A stretch of DNA of 64,000 nt from JAJNBA01 sp963842295 (GTDB lineage: Bacteria > Actinomycetota > UBA4738 > HRBIN12), in the NCBI GenBank assembly GCA_963842295.1, contig CAWJFY010000008.1:39726-103725 (forward strand). The letters are read 5' to 3'. The position numbers and the translations under genes were made by a program. The notes under the pieces are model-generated. The model saw nothing but the letters and a program-made list of their open reading frames with translations, did not search any database and was not told the DNA's origin. This document shows positions 53,427-61,728 of this stretch, piece after piece. Numbering within the stretch: the first letter of the stretch is position 1; the number at the start of each line of letters is the position of its first letter.

Positions 53427-53578
53427 CGGTCCTTCATCTGGACCCAGACTCTCTCATCGAACGCTGCCTGCTCGTAGTCCCCTTCGAGGTCGGCCAACTC
53501 GTAGAACAGGCGGCTGTCGGCGTGGCGACGCTTCGCACTGACACGCCAAGAGGCCGACTCTCTTGCGAACCGGGCCAT
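53354..53578 (-). CDS. Possible small protein, 74 residues
   Basis: In the otherwise empty gap between DinB and the flavoprotein, the minus strand codes a peptide starting MARFARESASWRVSAKRR and continuing with acidic and aromatic residues (RLFYELADLEGDYEQAAFDE). Third codon positions in the non-overlapping part are mostly G or C, as in real genes here. Its ATG overlaps the flavoprotein ATG on the other strand (CATG) and its 3' end is antisense to DinB. I recognise no family; it may be a real small gene or a remnant. Confidence 0.35.
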   Translation of the reverse strand: MARFARESASWRVSAKRRHADSRLFYELADLEGDYEQAAFDERVWVQMKDRQPRARSAASISSRCSPRCSPRPA

Positions 53579-56114
53579 GACGAAGGATCAGAACCTCATC
53601 GACACGGACGGCTCGATATCCTTCGGCGCCATGGCCGAGCGGATGCTGGACGACACCCTCACCGCGACCTCGTTCGCTCCTGACGCTGCCGAGGGATCGC
53701 TGCCAGCCCGGGCGCAGGTCCTCATCGTCGGTGGTGGGATCGCCGGATCATCGGTCGCGTACCACCTGGCCGGGCTCGGGATCACCGACGTGCTGCTCCT
53801 CGAGCGAGCTCGGATCGCCTCAGGGACATCGTGGCATGCCGCGGGCCTCGTCGCGCGTGTCCGAGGCTCGCATCCGATGACGGAGCTCGCGAGCTACGGC
53901 GTGGATCTCTACCGCGGCCTCGAAGAGGAGACGGGCGTCGACGTGCACTTCCGGCCGACGGGCTCGCTCACGCTCGCGGAGAACGGGGGCAGGATGACAG
54001 AGCTGCGGTACACGGCCGCGATCGCCCGTCACCACGGGATCGAGGCCCGTCTCCTGGAGCCCTCCGAGGTCCCCGAGGTGTGGCCGCTGATCTCGACGGA
54101 CGGCCTGGTGGGCGCCCTCCTCCAGCCGGGCGACGGCACCGTGAACCCCGGCTTCGCAGCGCTCGGCCTTGCGAAAGGCGCCCATGACCGCGGCGTGACG
54201 ATCCGCGAGGGCGTCTCCGTTGCGAGCGTCCTCACGGACGGGCGCAGCGTCGTCGGCGTCAGCACCGATCGCGGAGACGTGGAGGCGCAGACCGTGGTCC
54301 TCGCCTGCGGGCTGTGGACCCGTGACCTCGCCGCAACCGTCGGTGTGTCGGTTGCCCTCTACGCCGCCGAGCACGTCCACGTCTCGACCGATCCGATCGC
54401 GGGTGTGCACGACCTCCTGCCGTTGGTGCGCGGCCTCGACGGCTTCTTCTACGCGCGACACCATGCCGGCGGGCTGATGATCGGCGCCTTCGAGCCGAAC
54501 GGACGGCCGCGTTCGACACCCTCGATCCCCGAGGAGTGGGCGTTCGGCGAGTTCGGCCCCGACTGGGATCACTTCGCGCCGACGCGCACGAACGCGACGA
54601 GGCGGATCCCTGCCCTGGAAGACGCAACGTTCACGCGGTTCCTCCGCGCCCCCGAGTCCTTCACCCCCGACGTGAACTTCTGCCTCGGAGAATCCGCAGA
54701 GATCACCAACCTCTACGTGGCGGCCGGCTTCAACTCGCAGGGGATCATCTACTCGCCCGGCGCCGGTCGCGCGCTCGCGGAGTGGATCCAGGAGGGCGCC
54801 CCGACGTTCGACGCGTCCGAGGTCGACGTCCGGCGCTTCGCGTCCTCGCAGTCGAACGAGCGATACCTCCACGAGCGGACGAAGGAAGCCCTCGGCCGCC
54901 TCTACGCGATGCATTGGCCGAACCTGCAGGCGACGACCGCGCGCGAAATCCGACGCTCGCCGCTTTACGACCGCCTGCGGGCGGCCGGGGCATGCTTCGG
55001 GGAGCTCGCGCAGTGGGAGCGGGCGAACTGGTTCGCGCCGCCAGGCGTGGAACCCGTCTACGACTACTCGTTCGGGCGCCAGAACTGGTTCCCCTACGCG
55101 GCTGAGGAGCACCGCGCCGCGCGTGAGACCGTAGCGCTGTTCGACCTGACCTCGTTCGCGAAGATCGAAGTGACCGGCCCAGAGGCGCTCCCGCTCCTTC
55201 AGCACGTGTCTACGAACGACGTCGACATGCCCGAAGGGAAGGTCGTCTACACGCTGTTCCTGAATGCCCGCGGAGGCATCGAGAACGACGGGACGGTCAC
55301 GCGTCTGGAGGAGGACCGTTTCCTCGTCATCACGCCGACCGCCACGCAGCATCGAACCGTCGAGTGGCTCCGCGCCTACGGCTACGGCAGGACGGCGACG
55401 ATCGCCGACGTGACGAGTGCCTTCGCGACGCTCGCCGTCATGGGACCGATGAGCCGGGAGCTGCTCTCGCGACTGAGCTCTGCCGATCTCTCGAACGAGG
55501 GCTTCCCGTTCTTCACTTCGAAGGAGATCCCTGTTGGGAACGCGCCCGCCCTCGCCATCCGTGCCTCGTTCGTCGGCGAGCTCGGCTGGGAGCTGTACGT
55601 ACCATCGGAGTTCGCGGTGCACGTCTACGACGCGATCGTCGAGGCAGGCGCCGACCTCGGTCTCCGCCGCGCCGGCTACCACGCGCTCGATTCGCTCCGT
55701 GTGGAGAAGGGCTTCGTGCACGTCGGGCACGACGTGGGCCCGACCGACGATCCGTTCACGGCCGGTCTGGGCCACTTCGTCAAGCTGGACAAGGAGTTCG
55801 TGGGCGTCGAGGCGGCGCGCGTCGCGAAGGCGACGCCCCGCCCGCAGCGACTCCTCAGCTTGAAGCTGGAGGACCCCGAACCCGTGCTTCTCCACGGCGA
55901 GTCGGTGATCGCCGACGAACTGATCGCCGGGACGGTGATGTCGGGAGCATACGCACACACGATCGGGGCGGCGGCGGGGATGGCGCTGGTGGACACCGCT
56001 CTCCTTCCGGGTGACGAGGCGACCGCGGAAGTGGACTGCGCGGGCGTACTCGTGAAAGCGACCCTCTCGAGCCGCCCTTTCTACGACCCCGACGGGTCGC
56101 GGATGAGAGGCTGA
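53577..56114 (+). CDS. Dimethylglycine/sarcosine dehydrogenase-like flavoprotein
   Basis: An 845-residue enzyme with an N-terminal FAD domain (VLIVGGGIAGSSVAYHLAGLG near residue 48; SGTSWHAAGLV supplies the His that binds FAD covalently in relatives) and a C-terminal GcvT-like folate domain (from about 500: YSFGRQNWFPYAAEEHRAAR, later GELGWELYVP and a GCV_T_C barrel). It should oxidatively demethylate an N-methyl amine such as dimethylglycine and pass the carbon to tetrahydrofolate. It is full length. No electron-transfer flavoprotein genes adjoin it. Confidence 0.92.
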   Translation: MTKDQNLIDTDGSISFGAMAERMLDDTLTATSFAPDAAEGSLPARAQVLIVGGGIAGSSVAYHLAGLGITDVLLLERARIASGTSWHAAGLVARVRGSHPMTELASYGVDLYRGLEEETGVDVHFRPTGSLTLAENGGRMTELRYTAAIARHHGIEARLLEPSEVPEVWPLISTDGLVGALLQPGDGTVNPGFAALGLAKGAHDRGVTIREGVSVASVLTDGRSVVGVSTDRGDVEAQTVVLACGLWTRDLAATVGVSVALYAAEHVHVSTDPIAGVHDLLPLVRGLDGFFYARHHAGGLMIGAFEPNGRPRSTPSIPEEWAFGEFGPDWDHFAPTRTNATRRIPALEDATFTRFLRAPESFTPDVNFCLGESAEITNLYVAAGFNSQGIIYSPGAGRALAEWIQEGAPTFDASEVDVRRFASSQSNERYLHERTKEALGRLYAMHWPNLQATTAREIRRSPLYDRLRAAGACFGELAQWERANWFAPPGVEPVYDYSFGRQNWFPYAAEEHRAARETVALFDLTSFAKIEVTGPEALPLLQHVSTNDVDMPEGKVVYTLFLNARGGIENDGTVTRLEEDRFLVITPTATQHRTVEWLRAYGYGRTATIADVTSAFATLAVMGPMSRELLSRLSSADLSNEGFPFFTSKEIPVGNAPALAIRASFVGELGWELYVPSEFAVHVYDAIVEAGADLGLRRAGYHALDSLRVEKGFVHVGHDVGPTDDPFTAGLGHFVKLDKEFVGVEAARVAKATPRPQRLLSLKLEDPEPVLLHGESVIADELIAGTVMSGAYAHTIGAAAGMALVDTALLPGDEATAEVDCAGVLVKATLSSRPFYDPDGSRMRG

Positions 56115-56135
56115 CCCGCAGTAGCCTGGACGCAC

Positions 56136-57341
56136 ATGTCCCCGCACCAGATCGCTCTTCGGCGACGGTTCGTCTCGCTGGTCCTCGTCCTGTCCGTGGC
56201 GATCGCCGCATTCTTGCTGTGGCCCGCTCGCGACGCCGCTCCGGTCCGGTCGGATCTCATCGACGAGAGCAGTCAGCGCAACTCCGGGCCGGACAACTAC
56301 CTCGCGTGGGTCCCCGGGGGCTTCGACGATCCGCGCTTCCGCCAGAAGATGGAGCGGCTCGCAGGTCTCGATGAGGCGGTGGTGATCGCCGGCGACACGT
56401 TGTGGCTCCGGAAGACGGAGGACGCCGACGGCCGGGTGGTGCACCAACCAACCAGCCCGTACGCGTTCCCGATCGACGCGTTCGCGGTGCAGGCGAGGGA
56501 CTACGCCCCGTTCGTCGCGGAGAGCGTGCGAGGTGAGATCGTCCGGGCACTGGGTTCTGGGAAGGCGGTGCTCGGGGAGCACAGCGCCAGGCTCCGTCGC
56601 CTCGGTCCCGGCGGGAAGCTCACGTTCCGGACGGGCTCGGTGCGCGTCGGCGCCATCGTCCCCGACGACGCGGTGGGCTGGGCGGAGGTGCTGCTCAGCC
56701 GCGAGGTCGGCCGCCGCTTCGGGATCACCCACGAACGCTATCTGCTGGCGCAGCCGAGTCGAAACCTCACACGATCGGTCTGGAAGCGCACGCTGCTGCC
56801 GTTCGTCGGAGACGATCCGCTCCGGGTCGACGTCCCGGGCGGCACACGCTTCGTGCGCGTCGCAAGCGGGGTGAACCCGCCGATCCTCGTGAAGGAGGTG
56901 TTCGGCGAGTTCGCCGCGACGCCGCAGTCCGACCCCGCTTGGCTGACGATCGACCCCGCGTGGGTCGAGCGCAACATCGTCACGAAAAAGGTGCCGCTGC
57001 TCGGGACGGTCACCTGTCACCGCAAGCTGATCCCGATGGTCCGCGGCGCGCTCTACGAGGTTGCTTCGTCGGGCTTGGGATCGGAGATCAAGGTGTATTC
57101 CGGGTGTTGGGCATCGCGCACGGTCTCGCGGAGCCCTACCGCACCGCCTTCGTTCCACGCGTACGGCGCCGCGATCGACATCAACGCGCCTCAGAACCCC
57201 TACGGAACGAAGCCGACGATGGATCGGGAGATCGTCCGGATCTTCGAGAGCTGGGGCTTCAACTGGGGAGGCGACTTCCTGATCCCCGACGGCCACCACT
57301 TCGAGTTCTGGCGCGTCCCGGATCAGTTCAGAGCGTCCTAG
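56136..57341 (+). CDS. Membrane-anchored M15 (VanY/LD-carboxypeptidase-like) peptidase
   Basis: A 401-residue protein. An N-terminal hydrophobic helix (FVSLVLVLSVAIAAFLLW) anchors or exports it. The C-terminal 130 residues are an M15-type domain: SFHAYGAAIDIN with His and Asp ligands, WGFNWGGDF, and DGHHFEFW with the catalytic His/Glu region. The middle 230 residues have no family I recognise and may bind the wall. It probably trims peptidoglycan stem peptides outside the membrane. 21 bases follow the flavoprotein gene. Confidence 0.87.
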   Translation: MSPHQIALRRRFVSLVLVLSVAIAAFLLWPARDAAPVRSDLIDESSQRNSGPDNYLAWVPGGFDDPRFRQKMERLAGLDEAVVIAGDTLWLRKTEDADGRVVHQPTSPYAFPIDAFAVQARDYAPFVAESVRGEIVRALGSGKAVLGEHSARLRRLGPGGKLTFRTGSVRVGAIVPDDAVGWAEVLLSREVGRRFGITHERYLLAQPSRNLTRSVWKRTLLPFVGDDPLRVDVPGGTRFVRVASGVNPPILVKEVFGEFAATPQSDPAWLTIDPAWVERNIVTKKVPLLGTVTCHRKLIPMVRGALYEVASSGLGSEIKVYSGCWASRTVSRSPTAPPSFHAYGAAIDINAPQNPYGTKPTMDREIVRIFESWGFNWGGDFLIPDGHHFEFWRVPDQFRAS

Positions 57342-57373
57342 CACCACTACCCGAACTTCCTGACGGAATCCAC

Positions 57374-57403
57374 TTGACATGCAACTCGAAGGTTGCGTAT
57401 CAT
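57374..57403 (+). promoter_or_regulatory. Strong promoter of the SRPBCC-ArsR operon
   Basis: TTGACA (57374-57379), 18 bases, TATCAT (57398-57403): a near-consensus pair, the best in the window, 40 bases upstream of the first ATG. Confidence 0.8.
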
Positions 57404-57422
57404 CACGCAACTGAACGGTTGC
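57381..57422. promoter_or_regulatory. Two ArsR-type operators GCAAC-N6-GTTGC
   Basis: The first palindrome (57381-57396) lies in the spacer between -35 and -10, the second (57407-57422) just after the -10. Their centres are 26 bases apart. The third region of the operon encodes an ArsR-type repressor, so autoregulation by two dimers is likely. Confidence 0.78.
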
Positions 57423-57442
57423 AGGATGAGAGGTGGAGTCGG

Positions 57443-57868
57443 ATGGAGATCCCCGACGAGGTCAGGCGAGAGCTCGTGATCCAGGCGCCGCAGGATCGTG
57501 TGTGGCGGGCGCTCACCGAGGCGGAGCAACTCACTCGGTGGTTCCCGGACAAGGCGGCCGAGGTCGACCTGCGCCCGGGTGGCGCGATCCGGATCGAGTG
57601 GCAGGACGGCGAGTTCGACGACGGCACGGTCGAGGTCGTGGAAGCGCCTTCCCGCTTCGTCTTCCTCTGGCACGGCGCCGGGTTCGACTCGCCGCAGACC
57701 CGTGTGGAGTTCACCCTGGAGGCGGTCGAAGGTGGGACGCGCCTCCTGGTCGTCGAGAGCGGCTTCTCGAAGGTGCGGGAGAACAAGCGCGCGTCCGCGT
57801 GGAAGGACAACGACGGCGGCTGGACCCACGAGCTGGGTGAGCTGAAGACCTACCTGGAAGCCGCATGA
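57443..57868 (+). CDS. SRPBCC/AHSA1-like protein 1
   Basis: A 141-residue START/AHSA1-fold protein: ELVIQAPQDRVWRALTEAEQLTRWFPDKAAEVDLRPGG, IRIEWQDGEF, and VEFTLEAVEGGTRLLVVESGF, with a final GGWTHELGELKTYLEA. The fold binds hydrophobic ligands; the partner is unknown. First gene of a four-gene operon with overlapping stops and starts; the ArsR gene begins within its last codons (ATGA). Confidence 0.9.
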   Translation: MEIPDEVRRELVIQAPQDRVWRALTEAEQLTRWFPDKAAEVDLRPGGAIRIEWQDGEFDDGTVEVVEAPSRFVFLWHGAGFDSPQTRVEFTLEAVEGGTRLLVVESGFSKVRENKRASAWKDNDGGWTHELGELKTYLEAA

Positions 57869-58215
57869 CGCGAGATCCCGCCGGGGCGGTCTTCGCGGCG
57901 CTCGCCGACCCCACGCGTCGACGCGTCGTGCACGAGCTGTCGAAAGATGGACCGCTGACTGCAACGGAGCTCGCTCGTCGGATCCCGGTCTCACGCCAGG
58001 CCATCGCGAAGCACTTCGATTCGCTCGAGGAGGCGGGTCTCGCCGCCGCCACGCGTGTCGGCCGCGAGACCCGCTACGAGCTGCGCACCCGGGCCTTCGC
58101 CGAGGCGGAGGCCTGGATGCGTGCCATCGGCGCGATGTGGGATCGGCGCCTCGACGCGTTCAAGGAGTACGTGGAGTCGGTGCCCCCGGGCTCGACGGGA
58201 AGGAGGAGGCGATGA
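57865..58215 (+). CDS. ArsR-family repressor
   Basis: A 116-residue winged-helix protein: FAALADPTRRRVVHELSKDGPLTATELARRIPVSRQAIAKHFDSLEEAGL, a canonical ArsR HTH. No metal-binding cysteine pair is present, so the signal is probably not arsenic or cadmium. ArsR genes next to AHSA1-like genes are common in actinobacteria. It overlaps its neighbours on both sides by ATGA and probably binds the twin palindromes upstream. Confidence 0.92.
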   Translation: MTRDPAGAVFAALADPTRRRVVHELSKDGPLTATELARRIPVSRQAIAKHFDSLEEAGLAAATRVGRETRYELRTRAFAEAEAWMRAIGAMWDRRLDAFKEYVESVPPGSTGRRRR

Positions 58216-58334
58216 TCGGTTCCGTGCATCCGGAGGTGAGCAGGGAACTGCAACGCGCTCGCCGGGAAGAGATCGTCCGAGCACTCAAGGGATGTCGCCG
58301 CGCGGTCGGCCGGCCCCGGAAGGAGCAGCGATGA
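58212..58334 (+). CDS. Small basic protein, 40 residues
   Basis: The ATG at 58212 overlaps the ArsR stop, is preceded by GGAGGAGGCG, and its own TGA overlaps the next ATG. This tight coupling on both sides argues for a real gene despite its size. The peptide (SVHPEVSRELQRARREEIVRAL and a basic end) would form one amphipathic helix. No family recognised. Confidence 0.6.
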   Translation: MIGSVHPEVSRELQRARREEIVRALKGCRRAVGRPRKEQR

Positions 58335-58807
58335 CGACCGACGAAGCGATATACGAACCCGTCCGCAAGAGCGTCCGTGTCGACCGATCGGCAGAGGAGG
58401 CGTTCCGACTCTTCACGGAGCACATCGATCGATGGTGGCCTGTGGAGGTCCTCTCACGGGCTGCCGACGACCAATACGGCAACGGTGTCAAGGTAGAGCG
58501 CGTCGTCTTCGAGCCCCGCGTCGGTGGTCGACTCTATGAGGTCACATCCGAAGGTGTCGAAGGAGTTTGGGCTGACGTCCTCGTGTATGAGCCGCCCGCT
58601 CGGATCGTGCTCGCCTGGAAGCCGAACGATCGGCCCGAGCCTCCGACCGAGGTCGAGATCCACTTCGAGCCGGACGGCGATGGGACGATCGTGAGGCTCG
58701 AGCACCGGGGATGGGACAAGCTCGGCGCACGGGCAGCGGAGGCGCGCGAGGGGCACCACGGCGGATGGCAGCTCCCCCTGGAGCGCTTCGTCGCGGCCGC
58801 CGGATAG
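58331..58807 (+). CDS. SRPBCC/AHSA1-like protein 2
   Basis: A 158-residue AHSA1-fold protein: VRVDRSAEEAFRLFTEHIDRWWP, VVFEPRVGGRLYEV, then WADVLVYEPPARIVLAWKP and VRLEHRGWDKLG. It is a paralogue of the first gene of the operon, with less than half of positions similar by eye. ATG at 58331 overlaps the stop of the 40-residue gene and follows AAGGAGCAGCG. Function unknown; expected to be controlled by the same repressor. Confidence 0.9.
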   Translation: MTTDEAIYEPVRKSVRVDRSAEEAFRLFTEHIDRWWPVEVLSRAADDQYGNGVKVERVVFEPRVGGRLYEVTSEGVEGVWADVLVYEPPARIVLAWKPNDRPEPPTEVEIHFEPDGDGTIVRLEHRGWDKLGARAAEAREGHHGGWQLPLERFVAAAG

Positions 58808-58817
58808 GCTCGGGAAC

Positions 58818-59084
58818 ATGGCGATCGTCAGGCTGCGAGCACCACTGAAAGACCTGGCCGGGGGCAGCCGCGAGCTCGCGATCGACGGCTCGTCGGTCGG
58901 CGAGGTCCTGCGGAAGCTCGAGCGGCAGCACCCGAAGATCACGGGCTGGGTCCTGGATGAGCACGGGCGCGTTCGGCGCCATGTGAACGTCTTCGTAGAT
59001 GGCGAACAGGTGAGGGAAGACGCGCCCGTCGCGCCCGACGCGACGTTGCACGTCCTCCCGTCGATATCAGGAGGTTCGAGATGA
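58818..59084 (+). CDS. MoaD/ThiS-type ubiquitin-like protein
   Basis: An 88-residue beta-grasp protein: VRLRAPLKDLAGGSRELAIDG, GEVLRKLERQHPKITGWVLD, and VNVFVDGEQVREDAPVAPDATLHVLPSISGG. It is close to MoaD and archaeal small modifiers, but the chain ends GGSR instead of the functional GG, because the last codons double as the ribosome site of the next gene. Either the two residues are removed or the protein is not activated at its C-terminus. ATGA overlap with the BNR gene. Confidence 0.87.
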   Translation: MAIVRLRAPLKDLAGGSRELAIDGSSVGEVLRKLERQHPKITGWVLDEHGRVRRHVNVFVDGEQVREDAPVAPDATLHVLPSISGGSR

Positions 59085-60151
59085 CCGAGCTGTTGGTGGG
59101 CACGAAGAAGGGTCTGTTCGTGCTCGAGGGAGATCCCGGCGCGGAGAAGCCATTCGAAGTGACCACGCGCGCATTCCCGGGTGACGCGGTGGAGTTCGCG
59201 ATCCGCGAGCCGCGTTCGGGGCGGTACTTCGCGTCGGTGACATCCGGGCACTACGGGCCGCGAGTGATGCACACGATGGATCCGGGCGGCGACTGGGAGC
59301 AGGCGACGGGTCTCGCGTTCCCCGAGGGCGACGATTGGTCACTCGAGCGGATCTGGTCGATACGACCGGGTGAAGCGGACGGGCTCATGTACGCGGGCGT
59401 CGCACCCGCGGCGCTGTTCACCTCGACGGACGGTGGCCTCACGTGGGAGCTGAACCGCCCGCTGTGGGATCAGCCGACCCGCAGCTCGTGGCAGCCCGGC
59501 GCCGGCGGCCTCTGCTTGCACTCGATCGCCACATGGCCAGGCGACCCCTCCCGACTGGCACTGGGCATCTCGGCGGTCGGGGTGTGGCTCAGCGACGACG
59601 CCGGGGAGACGTGGCGTCACGGCAACGCGGGCCTCGTCCCCCGATATGTTCCGGAGGAGTCCCAAGGGGACACGATCGACCTCTGCGTGCACAACATGCA
59701 CCGCGCACCGCTTCGCCCCGAGCGGCTCTTCATGCAGTTCCACGGCGGCGTCTACCGTAGCGACGACTCGGGCGAGACGTGGAGCTCGATCGCGCAAGGA
59801 CTCCCGTCAGACTTCGGCTTCCCGATGGTGATCGATCCGGGCGATCCGGACTCGGCGTTCCTGATCCCCTTGGTGGCAGACACCGACCGCGTGACCGTGG
59901 ATGGGCGCGTGCGCGTGTTCGGGACGCGCGATGCGGGCGAAACGTGGATGACCCTGAGTGACGGGCTCCCCCAGGAGAACGCCTATCTCACGATCCTGCG
60001 GCAGGCGTTCGGTTGCGACGGGGAGGGGGCGGACATGGGCCTCTACTTCGGAGCCACGTCCGGGGACGTCTTCGGCTCGGGGGACGCGGGCGCATCATGG
60101 TTCACCGTTCGGGAGCGGCTCGCGCCGGTCAACTCCGTCCGGGTCGCCTAG
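59081..60151 (+). CDS. BNR/Asp-box repeat protein (sialidase-like propeller)
   Basis: A 356-residue beta-propeller with at least five Asp boxes: STDGGLTW, SDDAGETW, SDDSGETW, TRDAGETW and SGDAGASW. There is no signal peptide, so it is cytoplasmic. The arginine triad of true sialidases is not evident. Homologues annotated as exo-sialidase-like occur beside MoaD-like genes in actinobacteria. An AGGAGG site lies within the last codons of the ubiquitin-like gene. Role unknown; co-translation suggests a physical or functional link. Confidence 0.88.
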   Translation: MTELLVGTKKGLFVLEGDPGAEKPFEVTTRAFPGDAVEFAIREPRSGRYFASVTSGHYGPRVMHTMDPGGDWEQATGLAFPEGDDWSLERIWSIRPGEADGLMYAGVAPAALFTSTDGGLTWELNRPLWDQPTRSSWQPGAGGLCLHSIATWPGDPSRLALGISAVGVWLSDDAGETWRHGNAGLVPRYVPEESQGDTIDLCVHNMHRAPLRPERLFMQFHGGVYRSDDSGETWSSIAQGLPSDFGFPMVIDPGDPDSAFLIPLVADTDRVTVDGRVRVFGTRDAGETWMTLSDGLPQENAYLTILRQAFGCDGEGADMGLYFGATSGDVFGSGDAGASWFTVRERLAPVNSVRVA

Positions 60152-60202
60152 CGACGACCCCAGCCTCCCAGGCGTGTCAGAGCCTGCCCTCATCATGGCC
60201 CC

Positions 60203-60457
60203 ATGGGAGAGATCGTCTCACTCGCGGAGTACCGGGATCGGCAGAACCCGGAGCTCACGGTGATGCGGCGCCTGGAGCACGCGGTCGGTCGGCTCGATTC
60301 GGTGATCCAGAGGCGGCCCGGCCGGATGGCCCCCACCGTCGAGCGGGAGCTCCTCCTCATCGCGCGAGCCGTGTCCTCGGGCATGCCGCTGGACGCTGCC
60401 GACCGGGCCGAACGACTCGCCGACCTGCTGGAGCATCCGGCGGCGTCGGGATCCTGA
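60203..60457 (+). CDS. Small hypothetical protein, 84 residues
   Basis: An 84-residue, mostly helical cytoplasmic protein starting GEIVSLAEYRDRQNPEL and containing MRRLEHAVGRLDSVIQ and ERELLLIARAVSSGMPLDAADRAERL. The composition and codon use are those of a real gene. No family recognised. It stands alone, 51 bases after the BNR gene; the gap to 60663 that follows holds GC-rich inverted repeats without an assignable RNA. Confidence 0.7.
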   Translation: MGEIVSLAEYRDRQNPELTVMRRLEHAVGRLDSVIQRRPGRMAPTVERELLLIARAVSSGMPLDAADRAERLADLLEHPAASGS

Positions 60458-60663
60458 AGAGGCGTTTTGCGGTACGGCGACCCCCGGGTGTACGGTCGAA
60501 GACGCTATCGAGAGGTAGCTGCGGGGGGAGCAGAACCCACGCGCGAGTCTTGCCGCGGGAGGCATGCTCAGGCCCCCGGGCCAAGTGAGGTCCGGCGGCC
60601 CGAGCACGATGCAGACGAGACGCCTGATACCTGCTCCTCCCGCTCTCTCGTGTCCGGGAGCGA

Positions 60664-61728
60664 TCAGGAGGTCTGGCGCACGACGTTCCGTGCGCACGAC
60701 GTCGCCCCCTCCGCCGAGAGAGCACCTCGCCACTCCGCGAGCATCGGAACCAGGAGCTCGGACTCCAGATGCTCGAAGCCGTCGTCCGGATGGATCCCGT
60801 CCCCCTGGAGCGCCTCCTCGGGCACGAAAGCTTCCCAGTCGGCGATCGCCACGTTGGGGTAGCTCGGCACGATCTCCCGGATCGCCTCGTTGACCGCCCG
60901 GATGCTTTCCTCGTCCTCGGGTCCTCTCGCCGTCTGCCAGATCACCAGGGGCACGCTCGCGAGGATGTCGAGCGTCTGGATCAGGGAGACGCGGAACGCC
61001 ACCGGCGAGAAGTCGTTCGTGCCGAGCTCCACCACGACCGCATCGGCGTCCTGCGCGACCGCGTCCTCCGCGAGCGCGACGCCGGAGGACGTCGACCTGC
61101 CCACTTCGGCATCGAGCGTCACGTTCCAATCGGAGAGGCCCGATTCGACCGCGTCACGACCACCGTCCAGGATCGAGTCCCCGATCACCCAGACGACCGG
61201 CGGATCGTGCAGCCCCCGGCGCCCTTCGAGCCGGAGCCACCGCTCGGTCACGCCATCGTGGCGCACGTAGACGAGCGGCTCCGGCTCGATGACCGGCTCC
61301 GAGCCTTCTGCGGAAGCACTCGAAGAGATCGAACCCGTCGGCGAGAGGCCGGCCACCGGCGGATCGGCGATGAGGACCTCGCTCCGGTCGGCAGCTCCGG
61401 CGAAACGAACATCGGCGGGCACCGTCCTCACCGGCACCGCGAACGACCCCCCGAGGAACACGGCAGGACCGGCGACCGAAGCGATCCGGAGGACCGGCAC
61501 GGCTTCGGGTGAGCACCGGAACAGGACCATGACTCCCCCCGACAGGCAGGAGCCGTCCGCCTCGAACCGCATCGCGATGGCTCCGTCCACCTCCATCTCC
61601 GAGCAGGCCCCGCCGCCCGGGCTGGGTTCCAGGCTCGGTCGGTCCAGAGGCGGCGGGGCCTGCGTGGCACTCCCGTCACAAGCGGTGAGGAGGACGACCA
61701 CTCCGATCGCGAGCCGAACGAACCTCAC
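60664..61728 (-). CDS. Lipoprotein with SGNH-hydrolase domain
   Basis: A 354-residue protein. The lipobox VVLLTAC (Cys near 17) is followed by a 150-residue beta-rich domain of unknown type and, from about 178, an SGNH/GDSL hydrolase: VVWVIGDSILDGG with the nucleophile Ser, VVVELGTNDFSP with the oxyanion Asn, and GDGIHPDD with the Asp-x-x-His dyad. It probably removes acyl groups at the cell surface. The 3' neighbour (HAD phosphatase) precedes it on the same strand with a four-base ATGA-type overlap. Confidence 0.88.
   Translation of the reverse strand: MRFVRLAIGVVVLLTACDGSATQAPPPLDRPSLEPSPGGGACSEMEVDGAIAMRFEADGSCLSGGVMVLFRCSPEAVPVLRIASVAGPAVFLGGSFAVPVRTVPADVRFAGAADRSEVLIADPPVAGLSPTGSISSSASAEGSEPVIEPEPLVYVRHDGVTERWLRLEGRRGLHDPPVVWVIGDSILDGGRDAVESGLSDWNVTLDAEVGRSTSSGVALAEDAVAQDADAVVVELGTNDFSPVAFRVSLIQTLDILASVPLVIWQTARGPEDEESIRAVNEAIREIVPSYPNVAIADWEAFVPEEALQGDGIHPDDGFEHLESELLVPMLAEWRGALSAEGATSCARNVVRQTS

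Noticed and set aside
53820..57410. 1196-codon open frame on the minus strand across three genes
   Set aside because: Runs antisense through the dimethylglycine dehydrogenase-like gene, the M15 peptidase and the promoter; no protein family and no ribosome site.
60458..60663. GC-rich gap with inverted repeats considered as SRP RNA, RNase P or a riboswitch
   Set aside because: The SRP loop with GGAAGGAAGCAG, the RNase P core and known riboswitch cores are not present; I could not fold it into a known class by eye.
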